IMG/VR virus record: IMGVR_UViG_3300034374_006381
Span: 1-21,437 of that record
Direction: 5' to 3' (one strand)
Length of the DNA: 21,437 bases
Source of the DNA: a virus
A program made the position numbers and the translations under genes. Shown piece after piece: positions 14,021 to 21,365 of the stretch. The notes beneath the pieces are model-generated. The model had not been told where the DNA came from and made no database searches. It saw nothing but the letters and a program-made list of their open reading frames with translations. How positions within the stretch are numbered: the stretch's first letter is position 1; each line of letters opens with the position of its first letter.

Positions 14021-14608
14021 ATGAGCGGAGCATCTAATCCACCACCAGCACCACAAGAGGGTCGGCTTGTTGTAAGCTACCTTAAGACGCTTGTGCAATG
14101 GATCAAGCGCAACCGTATTCTGCCCGGGAAAGGCGTCAGGCTTTCCCAAACCAGCAACGGAATCACGCTGTCCGTCTCTGGTTTTGGTGACAGTGGCCCG
14201 CACCCGTGGCAGGTTAGCACCACGGGCACCGGCACGATCACACTCTATCCGGGAAACATTAACAGCATCATCCCGACCAATATGTTCAGCGAGTTGAGTT
14301 ATGCCGGCACAGGGCTGGAGTTTGTGGTGTTGGACACAGCTGTCAGCGGAAACGCGCCAAACACCTGCACGATCTCTGTCGAAGTCACAGAACCGGATCC
14401 GAATGCAAACGTCGAGCAAGCCACAGGAACCGCGTTTGCGGACGTGCTGGCGTTGATCAATGACGGGACGGTGTACCAGATCCGCAGGAACAACCTGGTC
14501 GCGGAGAGCAGGAAAGAGTTCAGCACGCCTGTGGTGTCTCCATCTCCTGGCGAGTACAATCTGATCGACTATTACAGATGGGTGGTAACAGAAACGCCGG
14601 ACGGGTAA
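14021..14608 (+). CDS. minor structural protein, tail tip (unknown family)
   Basis: The 195-residue protein begins with a Pro-rich tail (SNPPPAPQEG), then a basic helix (LVVSYLKTLVQWIKRNRIL) and a glycine-centred segment PGKGVRLSQTSNGITLSVSG that I associate with small tail proteins of uncharacterised phages. The rest is strand-rich (GTGTITLYPGNINSI, LEFVVLDTAVSG). It lies in the tail-tip block between the gene after the tape measure and the Thr/Ser-rich protein, with only one or two bases between genes. Function is unknown; a linker or adaptor for the fibre is a reasonable guess only. Confidence 0.6.
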   Translation: MSGASNPPPAPQEGRLVVSYLKTLVQWIKRNRILPGKGVRLSQTSNGITLSVSGFGDSGPHPWQVSTTGTGTITLYPGNINSIIPTNMFSELSYAGTGLEFVVLDTAVSGNAPNTCTISVEVTEPDPNANVEQATGTAFADVLALINDGTVYQIRRNNLVAESRKEFSTPVVSPSPGEYNLIDYYRWVVTETPDG

Positions 14609-14609
14609 C

Positions 14610-16535
14610 ATGATCACGGCAGCGATCACCACCGACGTGCGGACAAACTCCGGGTCAACGACGTACAACACCACGTTTATCGATACCAATTTCGGAGTAA
14701 CGACGACATCGAACAGGTCAGACTATGCCGACCCCGCGCAAACGTATGGCGAGACAACCGCGTCCGCTGTTGACGGAGGGACGAAAACAGAATCCAACCA
14801 AGACAGTTACTCGGCAAACAGATCGTACACTACAAGCAGCGGGCAGAGCTTTTCGGGGTTCGGGCCTAAAACCGGCACCACCGCGTCCACATATGAAACA
14901 GTGGCAGGAACAACCCGCACGGTTGAACAGGGCGGAGATCCCGGCAGCGTTTGGTCGTATACAAAGGAGCTGTACACCACCACGGCTACATTTGAGTTTA
15001 CGCACCACAACACGGTCACCACGACCGCAACGTCAGAGGTCAGCAAGTCAGGCACATCCTCATATGTAGAGTCTAAATCGACGTGGCCAAGTGCGATCTC
15101 TTCCACCTATCAGCGGACGGTGACAGAAACGACCGCCAACGTACTGACCACGCAGACCTCGTCGTTTATCGGTGTGTCAGCATTGACAAACACCGACACA
15201 AACCTGACCACAACCGAGGCCACGTTTGCGGACTTCTTCCTGCCGTTGTACGTCGTGACCACATCTGCCACACCGGCAGAGGCTGGGCTTTTCACGTCCA
15301 CCAGCGTGACCACGAACTCGTTTGTCACAAGGCTGAACTCCTTCACAATATCCAGTACCGCCGGCTATACGTTCAACACGGACGGCACATACACATACCT
15401 GCGGTTTGAGTCACGCACCACGACGTCCACGTTCCTGCCCGGTTTAGGGACAAGGACGGGATACGGTGACGCGATGACGTCAAGCGCAAGCATTAATGTA
15501 TCAGGTGGCAACAACTGGGTCACAAAGACCAGACAACTCTACTCGGACGGATTGCCGTACACCGTGACCACCGAGTACAATATCGGCACAAGCGTCAGCA
15601 CCTACGCCGCGTTGACGTCGTACAGCCTGGTGACCGAGACGTCATCGCTTGGTGAGTTTGTGTTTAACTTCAGCACCTACACCGACACCGCTTCGACATC
15701 ATTCAAAGTCACAGACCGCACCACCTCGACCGAGTACATCTTTGACCAGAGTTATGTGGTGGAAGTGTCACAGGCCAGCACAGTGACCTTCTCGACCACT
15801 AAAGACTACGCTCTTGGAGCAGATGGTACATGGACAAGTCACGTCGAATATGCGCTGCAAAGACTTGCCAATAGCATCACCGAGGCGGACGCCAGATTCA
15901 TATCCAAGTACAGCGACGACGCAATTTACTTTTTCAACGGCAACACCGGCATGGGGATCAGCGGGTTCCCGTCTGCATTCACTGGCGCATTTACTGCCGG
16001 CCCGACCTACTACGCCACCGCATCCAGCAACGTGCTGGCGCTCAAGTCGTTCTGGACTGCCACCAAGTCCGCCTTTGCGTTTACCGACTACGAGACCACA
16101 TCCTACACCATCCGCATCGAGATGCCCGGAAACACCAACGCGTCGGGCACATATCAGACCACCAGCACGTCACTCAGCGGAACCGACACGGTTACAGAGA
16201 CGGGAAGCACATCCTCCACCTTCAACATCGGGATCCAGACCGCAACGACAAACGAACCGTACAATGTTGGCGAGCTTTCTAACATGACGAAGGGGCAGGT
16301 TCTCTACGGATCCAGTGCGACTTTTAGCTTTACCGGGCCAATGCAGGCGACTATTATGGGCACAAGTACAGACGAGCTGACTATCACAGACTCGACCTAC
16401 ACCATAGCACCGGGAAACATTGTGAGACTAAAAGACCGATACATTTACACCAACGCCACGACCATTCTAAACGACCAGGGGTATGTGACCGAAGCATCCA
16501 CAAACCTTGGCACAGGATCGGGGCTGTTCTTATGA
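14610..16535 (+). CDS. large Thr/Ser-rich tail protein (fibre or tail-tip candidate)
   Basis: The 641-residue protein is extremely rich in Thr and Ser: I count 24 Thr and 14 Ser in the first 100 residues, and the richness continues through the length. Segments such as TTTATFEFTHHNTVTTTATSEVSKSG and Tyr-Thr alternation suggest many beta strands of an extended, trimeric or repetitive fibre. Cys is absent or nearly so and there is no signal peptide. No enzyme motif is seen. Gene order puts it at the tail tip. Its last 4 nt overlap the start of a glycosyltransferase gene, which makes it a possible O-glycosylated virion protein. I do not recognise a family; the composition could in part reflect the genome's AC-rich codons (ACC, ACA). 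Confidence 0.7.
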   Translation: MITAAITTDVRTNSGSTTYNTTFIDTNFGVTTTSNRSDYADPAQTYGETTASAVDGGTKTESNQDSYSANRSYTTSSGQSFSGFGPKTGTTASTYETVAGTTRTVEQGGDPGSVWSYTKELYTTTATFEFTHHNTVTTTATSEVSKSGTSSYVESKSTWPSAISSTYQRTVTETTANVLTTQTSSFIGVSALTNTDTNLTTTEATFADFFLPLYVVTTSATPAEAGLFTSTSVTTNSFVTRLNSFTISSTAGYTFNTDGTYTYLRFESRTTTSTFLPGLGTRTGYGDAMTSSASINVSGGNNWVTKTRQLYSDGLPYTVTTEYNIGTSVSTYAALTSYSLVTETSSLGEFVFNFSTYTDTASTSFKVTDRTTSTEYIFDQSYVVEVSQASTVTFSTTKDYALGADGTWTSHVEYALQRLANSITEADARFISKYSDDAIYFFNGNTGMGISGFPSAFTGAFTAGPTYYATASSNVLALKSFWTATKSAFAFTDYETTSYTIRIEMPGNTNASGTYQTTSTSLSGTDTVTETGSTSSTFNIGIQTATTNEPYNVGELSNMTKGQVLYGSSATFSFTGPMQATIMGTSTDELTITDSTYTIAPGNIVRLKDRYIYTNATTILNDQGYVTEASTNLGTGSGLFL

Positions 16536-17551
16536 AGATCGGGGTCACCATAGCCGGGACGCACAGCTACCAGTACGCGCTGGCGGATTGCGTCAAGCGG
16601 GTAAAGAAAGCCATTTACCATGCCCAGACCCGCCGCCCAGAGATTGAGGCGGTGTTTATCCTGTCCACCGATGCAGAGGGGGTTGACTACGCAAGGCAGG
16701 TCTGCCCGGAGGCGAATGTGGAAGTCACCCACATGGAAGAGGGTGGCGTCCGCTATAAAGACCAAGCGCAACTGTTGATTGCAGACCTGCAGCAACGCGG
16801 ATTTGACCGAGCCGTAGCCGAGGACGTAGACCTGTGCTGGACGGTAGAGTCGGACGTCTTGGTGCCATACAACGCGCTTTCGTGTATGCTCGATATGCTA
16901 CAGTTCGACGATGGATACTACGACGTGGCGTTTGTTACTTATCCGTCGCAGTCGGGTAGCGCATTCTTGGGCGGGCATGGATCCCCCAGCAATCCAATCT
17001 CCGAGGACTTTCTGGTCGAGGAGCGGGACGTGCCGGAGGAGTTGCTTGATAAGTATAACAAAGCAAAGGAGCAGGTCGAGAAGCCAGACGCGGAGGAGGA
17101 CGCCAAGAAGGCATGGGCGGACGTGAACGAGGAGGTCAAGAAATGCCCGCCACGGGATAACGTGTTCGGATTAAACGCCAAGAAATGGCGTCGGCGGGGA
17201 TGGTTTGACAATGCGTTCCCAGGCATCGGGCGGGGTGCAGTTCTGGAAACCGACTGGACGGGACTGGGTTGCAATCTGTTAACCCGCAAGGCGTTGGCTT
17301 TAGCAAGCTTTGACGGGTACGAGGGCAAGGGCACGCAAGACCTTTTTCTGAACTGGCGCAGATGGAAAGCCAATGACCTGCGGATGTGCGTTATTTCCCA
17401 TTGTGTTTGCGAACACGTCATCACTAAAGAGGACGGCACCCGCTGGGTCGCATTGGCACACCATGAACCACAAGGCGAGTGTAAAGGCCACCTACGGATC
17501 CAGCTTGTTCCTTACAAGCCGGAGACTTTTAAGATTGAAAACAACCCTTGA
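16532..17551 (+). CDS. GT-A-type glycosyltransferase-like protein
   Basis: The 339-residue protein resembles GT-A fold glycosyltransferases. It starts with a Rossmann-like strand (MKIGVTIAGT), has VFILSTDAEGVDYARQ, and a DxD-type metal-binding region DLCWTVESDVLVPYNAL where E106-S107-D108 takes the DxD place. A later part, AVLETDWTGLGCNLLTRKALALASFDGYEGKGTQDLFLNWRRW (236-278), resembles the acceptor and catalytic region of GT2-like enzymes (G..T.D). Residues about 165-205 form a Glu/Lys-rich insert, and the C terminus has HHEPQGECKGH. It is translationally coupled (ATGA) to the Thr/Ser-rich protein gene. Donor and acceptor are unknown; a virion O-glycosyltransferase is the favoured reading. 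Its 3' end holds the next promoter. Confidence 0.72.
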   Translation: MKIGVTIAGTHSYQYALADCVKRVKKAIYHAQTRRPEIEAVFILSTDAEGVDYARQVCPEANVEVTHMEEGGVRYKDQAQLLIADLQQRGFDRAVAEDVDLCWTVESDVLVPYNALSCMLDMLQFDDGYYDVAFVTYPSQSGSAFLGGHGSPSNPISEDFLVEERDVPEELLDKYNKAKEQVEKPDAEEDAKKAWADVNEEVKKCPPRDNVFGLNAKKWRRRGWFDNAFPGIGRGAVLETDWTGLGCNLLTRKALALASFDGYEGKGTQDLFLNWRRWKANDLRMCVISHCVCEHVITKEDGTRWVALAHHEPQGECKGHLRIQLVPYKPETFKIENNP

Positions 17552-17563
17552 TATAGGTATAAT
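17535..17563 (+). promoter_or_regulatory. sigma70-like promoter of the fibre module
   Basis: TTGAAA (17535-17540) and a perfect TATAAT (17558-17563) are 17 nt apart, lying in the last codons of the GT-A gene and the short gap. Six nt separate the -10 box from the ATG at 17570 and no Shine-Dalgarno sequence is present, so a leaderless mRNA is predicted. Confidence 0.75.
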
Positions 17564-17569
17564 AGAACC

Positions 17570-19567
17570 ATGAGCCTACTGCCAAAGTTAAACTACGAGA
17601 TCGACATCAATGAACCATTGCGTACCACGGAGTTCACTGCGGTACAAGGCTCTGATTTTGAGATAGTGGTGCGCGTCAAGCGATGCGGAACCATTCAGAC
17701 GCTTGAGGGTGTGACGCCTTCTCTGATCGTTGCCAATGCTGCCGAGGACTGGGTGCGGGCGTTTACCGGGACAGCCGGCGGTGCGAACGATGAAAGCATC
17801 ATCATCCCGGTGGCGGGAACGGCGTTGGATAACAACGGCACGATGAACTACGATATCAAGCTGACCAACACCGACGGCACCACGCCGATCTGGAGACGTG
17901 GCACGTTTATCGTCTACCCATCCGTACCCACTGGCGTCACTCCAACAGTAAACAACCCGATCGACTGGAGCAGCTACGGCACCTATGTGGACACGGCTGC
18001 GTCGGGCCCATATACAGCCGGAACCGGAATTGCATTCGGAACGGCAGACGGGGATGGAAAGGTGCCCATCGAATTGGACGGGGTTGCCACGCTGGTCTCT
18101 TACGACAACACCACAAGCGAACTGACCGCGACCAACGTCCAGACCGCCATTGACGAGCTGGACAGTATCATTGACCTGCACAAACAAACCATCACCCTGA
18201 CAGTCCGCAACGAGACGGGCGTGCAGATTGACAAGGGTTCGGTCGTGTACATCAGCGGGGCAACTGGAAACCGTGCCACAGTCGCACTTGCGGATGCGGA
18301 CATTGCCAACACCGCCACCAAAACCATCGGCTTGGCGTTTGACGATATTTCGCACAACAGCAACGGCGAGATCGTGGTGCTTGGAGAGATCACGGGCGTG
18401 GACACGTCTGGCTTTACAGCCGGCGATCAAGTGTGGCTATCACAGACCCCAGGCCAGCCCACAAACATCCGCCCGGCAGACGATGCAGCGTATGCGTACC
18501 GGGTTGGGTACGTCGAGACCGCAGCAAACAATGGCAAGATTCTGGTCGCACCACAGTTCGAGGGTACGGTTTACGGTGAGACCTTCTTTGCAGCCACAAG
18601 CGCGTCAGGCGTGCGGACGGATTTGGATGTGCCGTCGAACTCCGAAGCCGTTTTGCTGACGCCCGATGCCGACACAACGCAGGACGTGTCACCCGCATCT
18701 GGCTTTACCGCACTTCGCCTTTCAGCTGATGGGGCGTTTATGGTGATGAACCGAACCGCAGCGGACACGGAGGCTGTGTTTAACTTTCAAGATGAAGGCG
18801 TGGGCGCATGGCAGGTAGGGCTTCGGCGCGACCCCGGCAACACGCCAAACCCAGCGCCAGAGTCAAACGCTTTCTGCGTTATTGACACGCAGGACGCATC
18901 CATCCCTTTCTGGGTGTCTCTCGTTGACAAAATGGTGCACGCTGTCACGGGGCTTGTGTCTCCCATTGTGAAAGCGGCATCGGCTGCAGGGATTGCGTTT
19001 AAAGACAGCACCGGCACAACGCAGGCCACCATTGACAGCACTGGATTAACCGCCACGACTTCGGTGGTTCCTGCGTCCGATAATACTGCAGTCCTCGGCA
19101 CGCCGTCGCTCCAATGGTTGGCAGGCTACATCAGCGTGTTGAACGCCGGAGTTGTTCACGCTGTTGGCGCAAGCGGGATCGGGTTTAAAGACTCCACTGG
19201 CACTGTGCAGGCCACGATTGACTCAAGCGGACTTGCGCTAACAAACGACCTTGCCGTGACCGAAGGCGGCACAGGAGCCAGCACAGCACAAGCAGCCACC
19301 TACAACATTCACGACACCCGCACCGCGACGATGACTGGGGACGAGACGCTCACCACCACGTCTGCGGTTTACCAGTTCCTCGACCCAAATGGAAGCGACC
19401 GCAACTTGGACTTGCCAAACGCCACGATGTTTGCGATCAAAAACACCGGCGACGGTGGCGAGGTTATTACGGTTCGCAATGCGTCTGATGTGACCATTGA
19501 CGAGGTGGACAATGGTGTGACGCTAACATTCCGCTGGGATGGATCGGCCTGGCAGGTGATGGGCTAA
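17570..19567 (+). CDS. tail fibre / upper baseplate protein
   Basis: The 665-residue protein looks like a modular tail fibre. Residues 1-120 resemble a BppU-type N-terminal baseplate-anchoring domain (LNYEIDINEPLRTTEFTAVQGSDFEIVVRVK). TSELTATNVQTAIDELDSI (182-200) is a common fibre linker. Residues about 218-330 form a widespread phage-fibre beta domain (KGSVVYISGATGNRATVALADAD, GLAFDDISHNSNGEIVVLGEITGVDTSGF). A tandem 62-residue repeat starts at 474 and 536 (GIAFKDSTGTTQATIDSTGL and a close copy), with DNTAVLGTPSLQWLAGY between, a typical fibre-shaft motif. EGGTGASTAQAA follows, and the end TLTFRWDGSAWQVMG is a common fibre terminus. The stop overlaps the next gene (TAATG). Confidence 0.88.
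   Translation: MSLLPKLNYEIDINEPLRTTEFTAVQGSDFEIVVRVKRCGTIQTLEGVTPSLIVANAAEDWVRAFTGTAGGANDESIIIPVAGTALDNNGTMNYDIKLTNTDGTTPIWRRGTFIVYPSVPTGVTPTVNNPIDWSSYGTYVDTAASGPYTAGTGIAFGTADGDGKVPIELDGVATLVSYDNTTSELTATNVQTAIDELDSIIDLHKQTITLTVRNETGVQIDKGSVVYISGATGNRATVALADADIANTATKTIGLAFDDISHNSNGEIVVLGEITGVDTSGFTAGDQVWLSQTPGQPTNIRPADDAAYAYRVGYVETAANNGKILVAPQFEGTVYGETFFAATSASGVRTDLDVPSNSEAVLLTPDADTTQDVSPASGFTALRLSADGAFMVMNRTAADTEAVFNFQDEGVGAWQVGLRRDPGNTPNPAPESNAFCVIDTQDASIPFWVSLVDKMVHAVTGLVSPIVKAASAAGIAFKDSTGTTQATIDSTGLTATTSVVPASDNTAVLGTPSLQWLAGYISVLNAGVVHAVGASGIGFKDSTGTVQATIDSSGLALTNDLAVTEGGTGASTAQAATYNIHDTRTATMTGDETLTTTSAVYQFLDPNGSDRNLDLPNATMFAIKNTGDGGEVITVRNASDVTIDEVDNGVTLTFRWDGSAWQVMG
18989..19234 (+). 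repeat. tandem 62-residue fibre-shaft repeat
   Basis: Two copies start at 18989 and 19175, exactly 186 nt apart. The first 20 codons of each agree at 17 of 20 residues (A/G, T/V and T/S differences), while the DNA differs mostly at third positions. This indicates an old internal duplication kept by selection on protein. Confidence 0.8.
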
Positions 19568-20337
19568 TGACAATACTTGCGCCACATTCTGACCGCGCAG
19601 TGCAGGAGTACCGCCACCGTTCTGGTGCGCGGGATACCTATTGGATCAATGAGCTGGTCAAATATGTACGCTCGCAGGGGTTGTATGACAACTTCCGCCT
19701 GTACCCGTTCATGCCTCGCACAAATGCGGATTCGGGATCTACTGCGTATGGGTTGGGAGGATTGACTGCAAATGAGATGACGCTGGTAAACGGGCCGACG
19801 TGGGGTTCGAGTGGGATTTCGTTTGCGAGTGCAAGCAGTCAGTATGGTAGCATTTCTGACCCTATATCATCTGGTAAAATTACTGTATTCCACCGAGCAA
19901 CATTAGCAGAACTATCAAACTTTTATGCAGTTTTTTCACAATGGGAGCCTTCCTCTAACGAACGCTCATTTATGTATTACAAAAGTACAGTTGCCGACGA
20001 GATGTTTACTATTATCTCTGAGGATGGAGAAGCATTTGGACGTTATAGTGGTGGGGATCAAAGTGCCGGAATCGATATTTCTCATGTTGTCCAGTATGGC
20101 TCAGATGGTGATATTTCTTATTATCTTAATAAATCTTTACAATCCATGTCTTTACAAGCTGGATCTGCTCAAACATCTAGATATGATTCTGCAACAGATT
20201 TTCTGTTAAATGCATTGCAGTCATCTGGTACACCTACATCCTTTGCCGACCAAACCGCCCACGCCCTAGCCTTCCTGACCGGCACACTAACCACCGAGCA
20301 ACGCGAAACCATCACGGACTTGATCAATGAGCTTTGA
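19567..20337 (+). CDS. lectin-like receptor-binding protein
   Basis: The 256-residue protein probably binds the host surface. The N-terminal part (VQEYRHRSGARDTYWINELVKYVRSQGLYDNFRLYPF) is an attachment segment, followed by a concanavalin/LamG-like jelly-roll region starting at ANEMTLVNGPTWGSSGISFASASSQYGSI. The C terminus (AHALAFLTGTLTTEQRETITDLINEL) is a helix pattern common in this protein type. The central part, from about residue 91 to 222 (nt 19840-20230), is strikingly AT-rich (27-37% GC in sampled rows) with different codons from both ends, suggesting a domain exchange. The start overlaps the fibre stop, so the two are made together. A minor tail or host-specificity protein is the alternative. 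Confidence 0.75.
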   Translation: MTILAPHSDRAVQEYRHRSGARDTYWINELVKYVRSQGLYDNFRLYPFMPRTNADSGSTAYGLGGLTANEMTLVNGPTWGSSGISFASASSQYGSISDPISSGKITVFHRATLAELSNFYAVFSQWEPSSNERSFMYYKSTVADEMFTIISEDGEAFGRYSGGDQSAGIDISHVVQYGSDGDISYYLNKSLQSMSLQAGSAQTSRYDSATDFLLNALQSSGTPTSFADQTAHALAFLTGTLTTEQRETITDLINEL

Positions 20338-20677
20338 CACACAATCCCTAATCGTCGCATTCCCTGCCAGTGAAATGGCGCAACTCGAATCACACCGAGA
20401 GCAGTACGGTGCAGAGTTGCCACTGGCTCCAAATCACCGCCGTGCTGCTACCGAAACGGTCAAGACGCTTCTGGGTCACGACGACAAAGGCGATGGCGTG
20501 TTAAGGGCCGGCATCAGTCCTACATCCGTCTCCGCTCGGCTGTTGTCAGACGGACGCTATGCAGTTGCCGGTCATTGGAGCTTGGCACTCAAACAGGCGT
20601 GGGAAGCTGGCGATATTCAAGCCGAGATCTTGACTCCCGAACAACTTCAAGCACTCACACCTCAATCGGAAATCTGA
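20327..20677 (+). CDS. small protein of unknown function
   Basis: The 116-residue soluble protein follows the receptor-binding gene with an 11-nt overlap. I do not recognise it. It contains HRRAATETVKTLLGHDDKGDG, LRAGISPTSVSARLLSDGRYAVAGHWSLALKQAWEAGDI and a C-terminal segment TPEQLQALTPQ that looks like a helix cap. There is no signal peptide, membrane segment or metal motif. As a neighbour of fibre and lysis genes it could be a fibre assembly factor or a small structural protein, but nothing in the sequence settles this. The stop overlaps the next start as TGATG. Confidence 0.6.
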   Translation: MSFDTQSLIVAFPASEMAQLESHREQYGAELPLAPNHRRAATETVKTLLGHDDKGDGVLRAGISPTSVSARLLSDGRYAVAGHWSLALKQAWEAGDIQAEILTPEQLQALTPQSEI

Positions 20678-20940
20678 TGAACCTCGACGAAACCCAAAAG
20701 ATTGAAACAAATCAGCCACTCCTGCCACACTGCGTAACGCACATTAGGCGGATCGACAACATCGAGGCGCGTCTGGAAGTGGTCGAGCGAAGGATCAATG
20801 GCATCGAGGATCTGCGGACGATGGTGCAGTTGCTGGTGGACAGGATGAAGCTGGTGCTGTGGATGACCGGCGTGGCGACCACCGGCATTCTGCTGGGTGT
20901 GATTGGGATGGTGTTCAATATCATCGGTAAATTGCAATGA
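20677..20940 (+). CDS. holin-like membrane protein (XhlA-like layout)
   Basis: The 87-residue protein has an amphipathic coiled-coil-like part (HIRRIDNIEARLEVVERRINGIEDL, about 22-46) followed by one transmembrane segment at about 59-84 (VLWMTGVATTGILLGVIGMVFNIIG) and a short Lys-Leu-Gln end. This is the layout of hemolysin XhlA-type holins and related phage membrane proteins that act in lysis. ATG 20677 overlaps the preceding stop and is preferred over an in-frame upstream start at 20575, which would lie deep in the previous gene. It overlaps the following lipoprotein by 4 nt, supporting a lysis cassette. Confidence 0.68.
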   Translation: MNLDETQKIETNQPLLPHCVTHIRRIDNIEARLEVVERRINGIEDLRTMVQLLVDRMKLVLWMTGVATTGILLGVIGMVFNIIGKLQ

Positions 20941-21365
20941 AGATCGTACTCGCCATCCTGCTTCTCACGCTCTGCTCCTGCGCCACCTTCCAAAAGCGCA
21001 GAATGGAGGGGGGCAGTGAACAGGAGCGGGCGATGGTGCATGGGGCTTTTAACAGTCAGATCCCTTTCCTGCGTGCTAGAGGCTTTAATGTGCCAGATCG
21101 GCGGGATCAGGTGCGTCTACACCCACGGGCAGCCGATGGTCAGGTGCGACTGAAATCGGGTCGGGTGCAGGGCTACTTTAACGGAACGGACGGGCGTAAG
21201 ATCGCGGGCAGGGCCAAGGGATTCTGGATTGAATACGCCCGCCCAGCAACGCCGGAGATGTTTGCGCACGAAGTCAAGCACCTGCTCCTCGGCTGGGGCG
21301 GATACCAGGCTTTGAATGAAGCACACGACCGGCGGGCGTTCCCGGAAGGCGGAACCATTCGATGA
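20937..21365 (+). CDS. phage lipoprotein with HExxH motif
   Basis: The 142-residue protein starts with a lipoprotein signal peptide: MKIVLAILLLTLC then S-C, with the likely lipidated Cys at 15 (lipobox LCSC; Cys at -2 is unusual). The mature part is basic. At 110-117 it has AHEVKHLL, a zinc-metalloprotease HExxH motif with H111, E112 and H115; a third ligand might be E128 or H130 (LNEAHD). It would sit in the periplasm or on the outer membrane. It overlaps the holin-like gene by 4 nt, and a further gene begins inside its stop. It could be a lysis protein such as an outer-membrane-directed spanin-like factor or a cell-wall or protein hydrolase. The metalloprotease reading rests on the short motif only. 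Confidence 0.62.
   Translation: MKIVLAILLLTLCSCATFQKRRMEGGSEQERAMVHGAFNSQIPFLRARGFNVPDRRDQVRLHPRAADGQVRLKSGRVQGYFNGTDGRKIAGRAKGFWIEYARPATPEMFAHEVKHLLLGWGGYQALNEAHDRRAFPEGGTIR

Noticed and set aside
17548-17563. TTGATA at 17548 as the -35 of the fibre promoter
   Set aside because: It is only 4 nt from the TATAAT; TTGAAA at 17535 has the correct 17-nt spacing.
19820-20240. Variable region of a diversity-generating retroelement in the receptor-binding gene
   Set aside because: No reverse transcriptase, template repeat or pattern of A-specific changes is visible. AT-richness over 390 nt is better explained by domain exchange.
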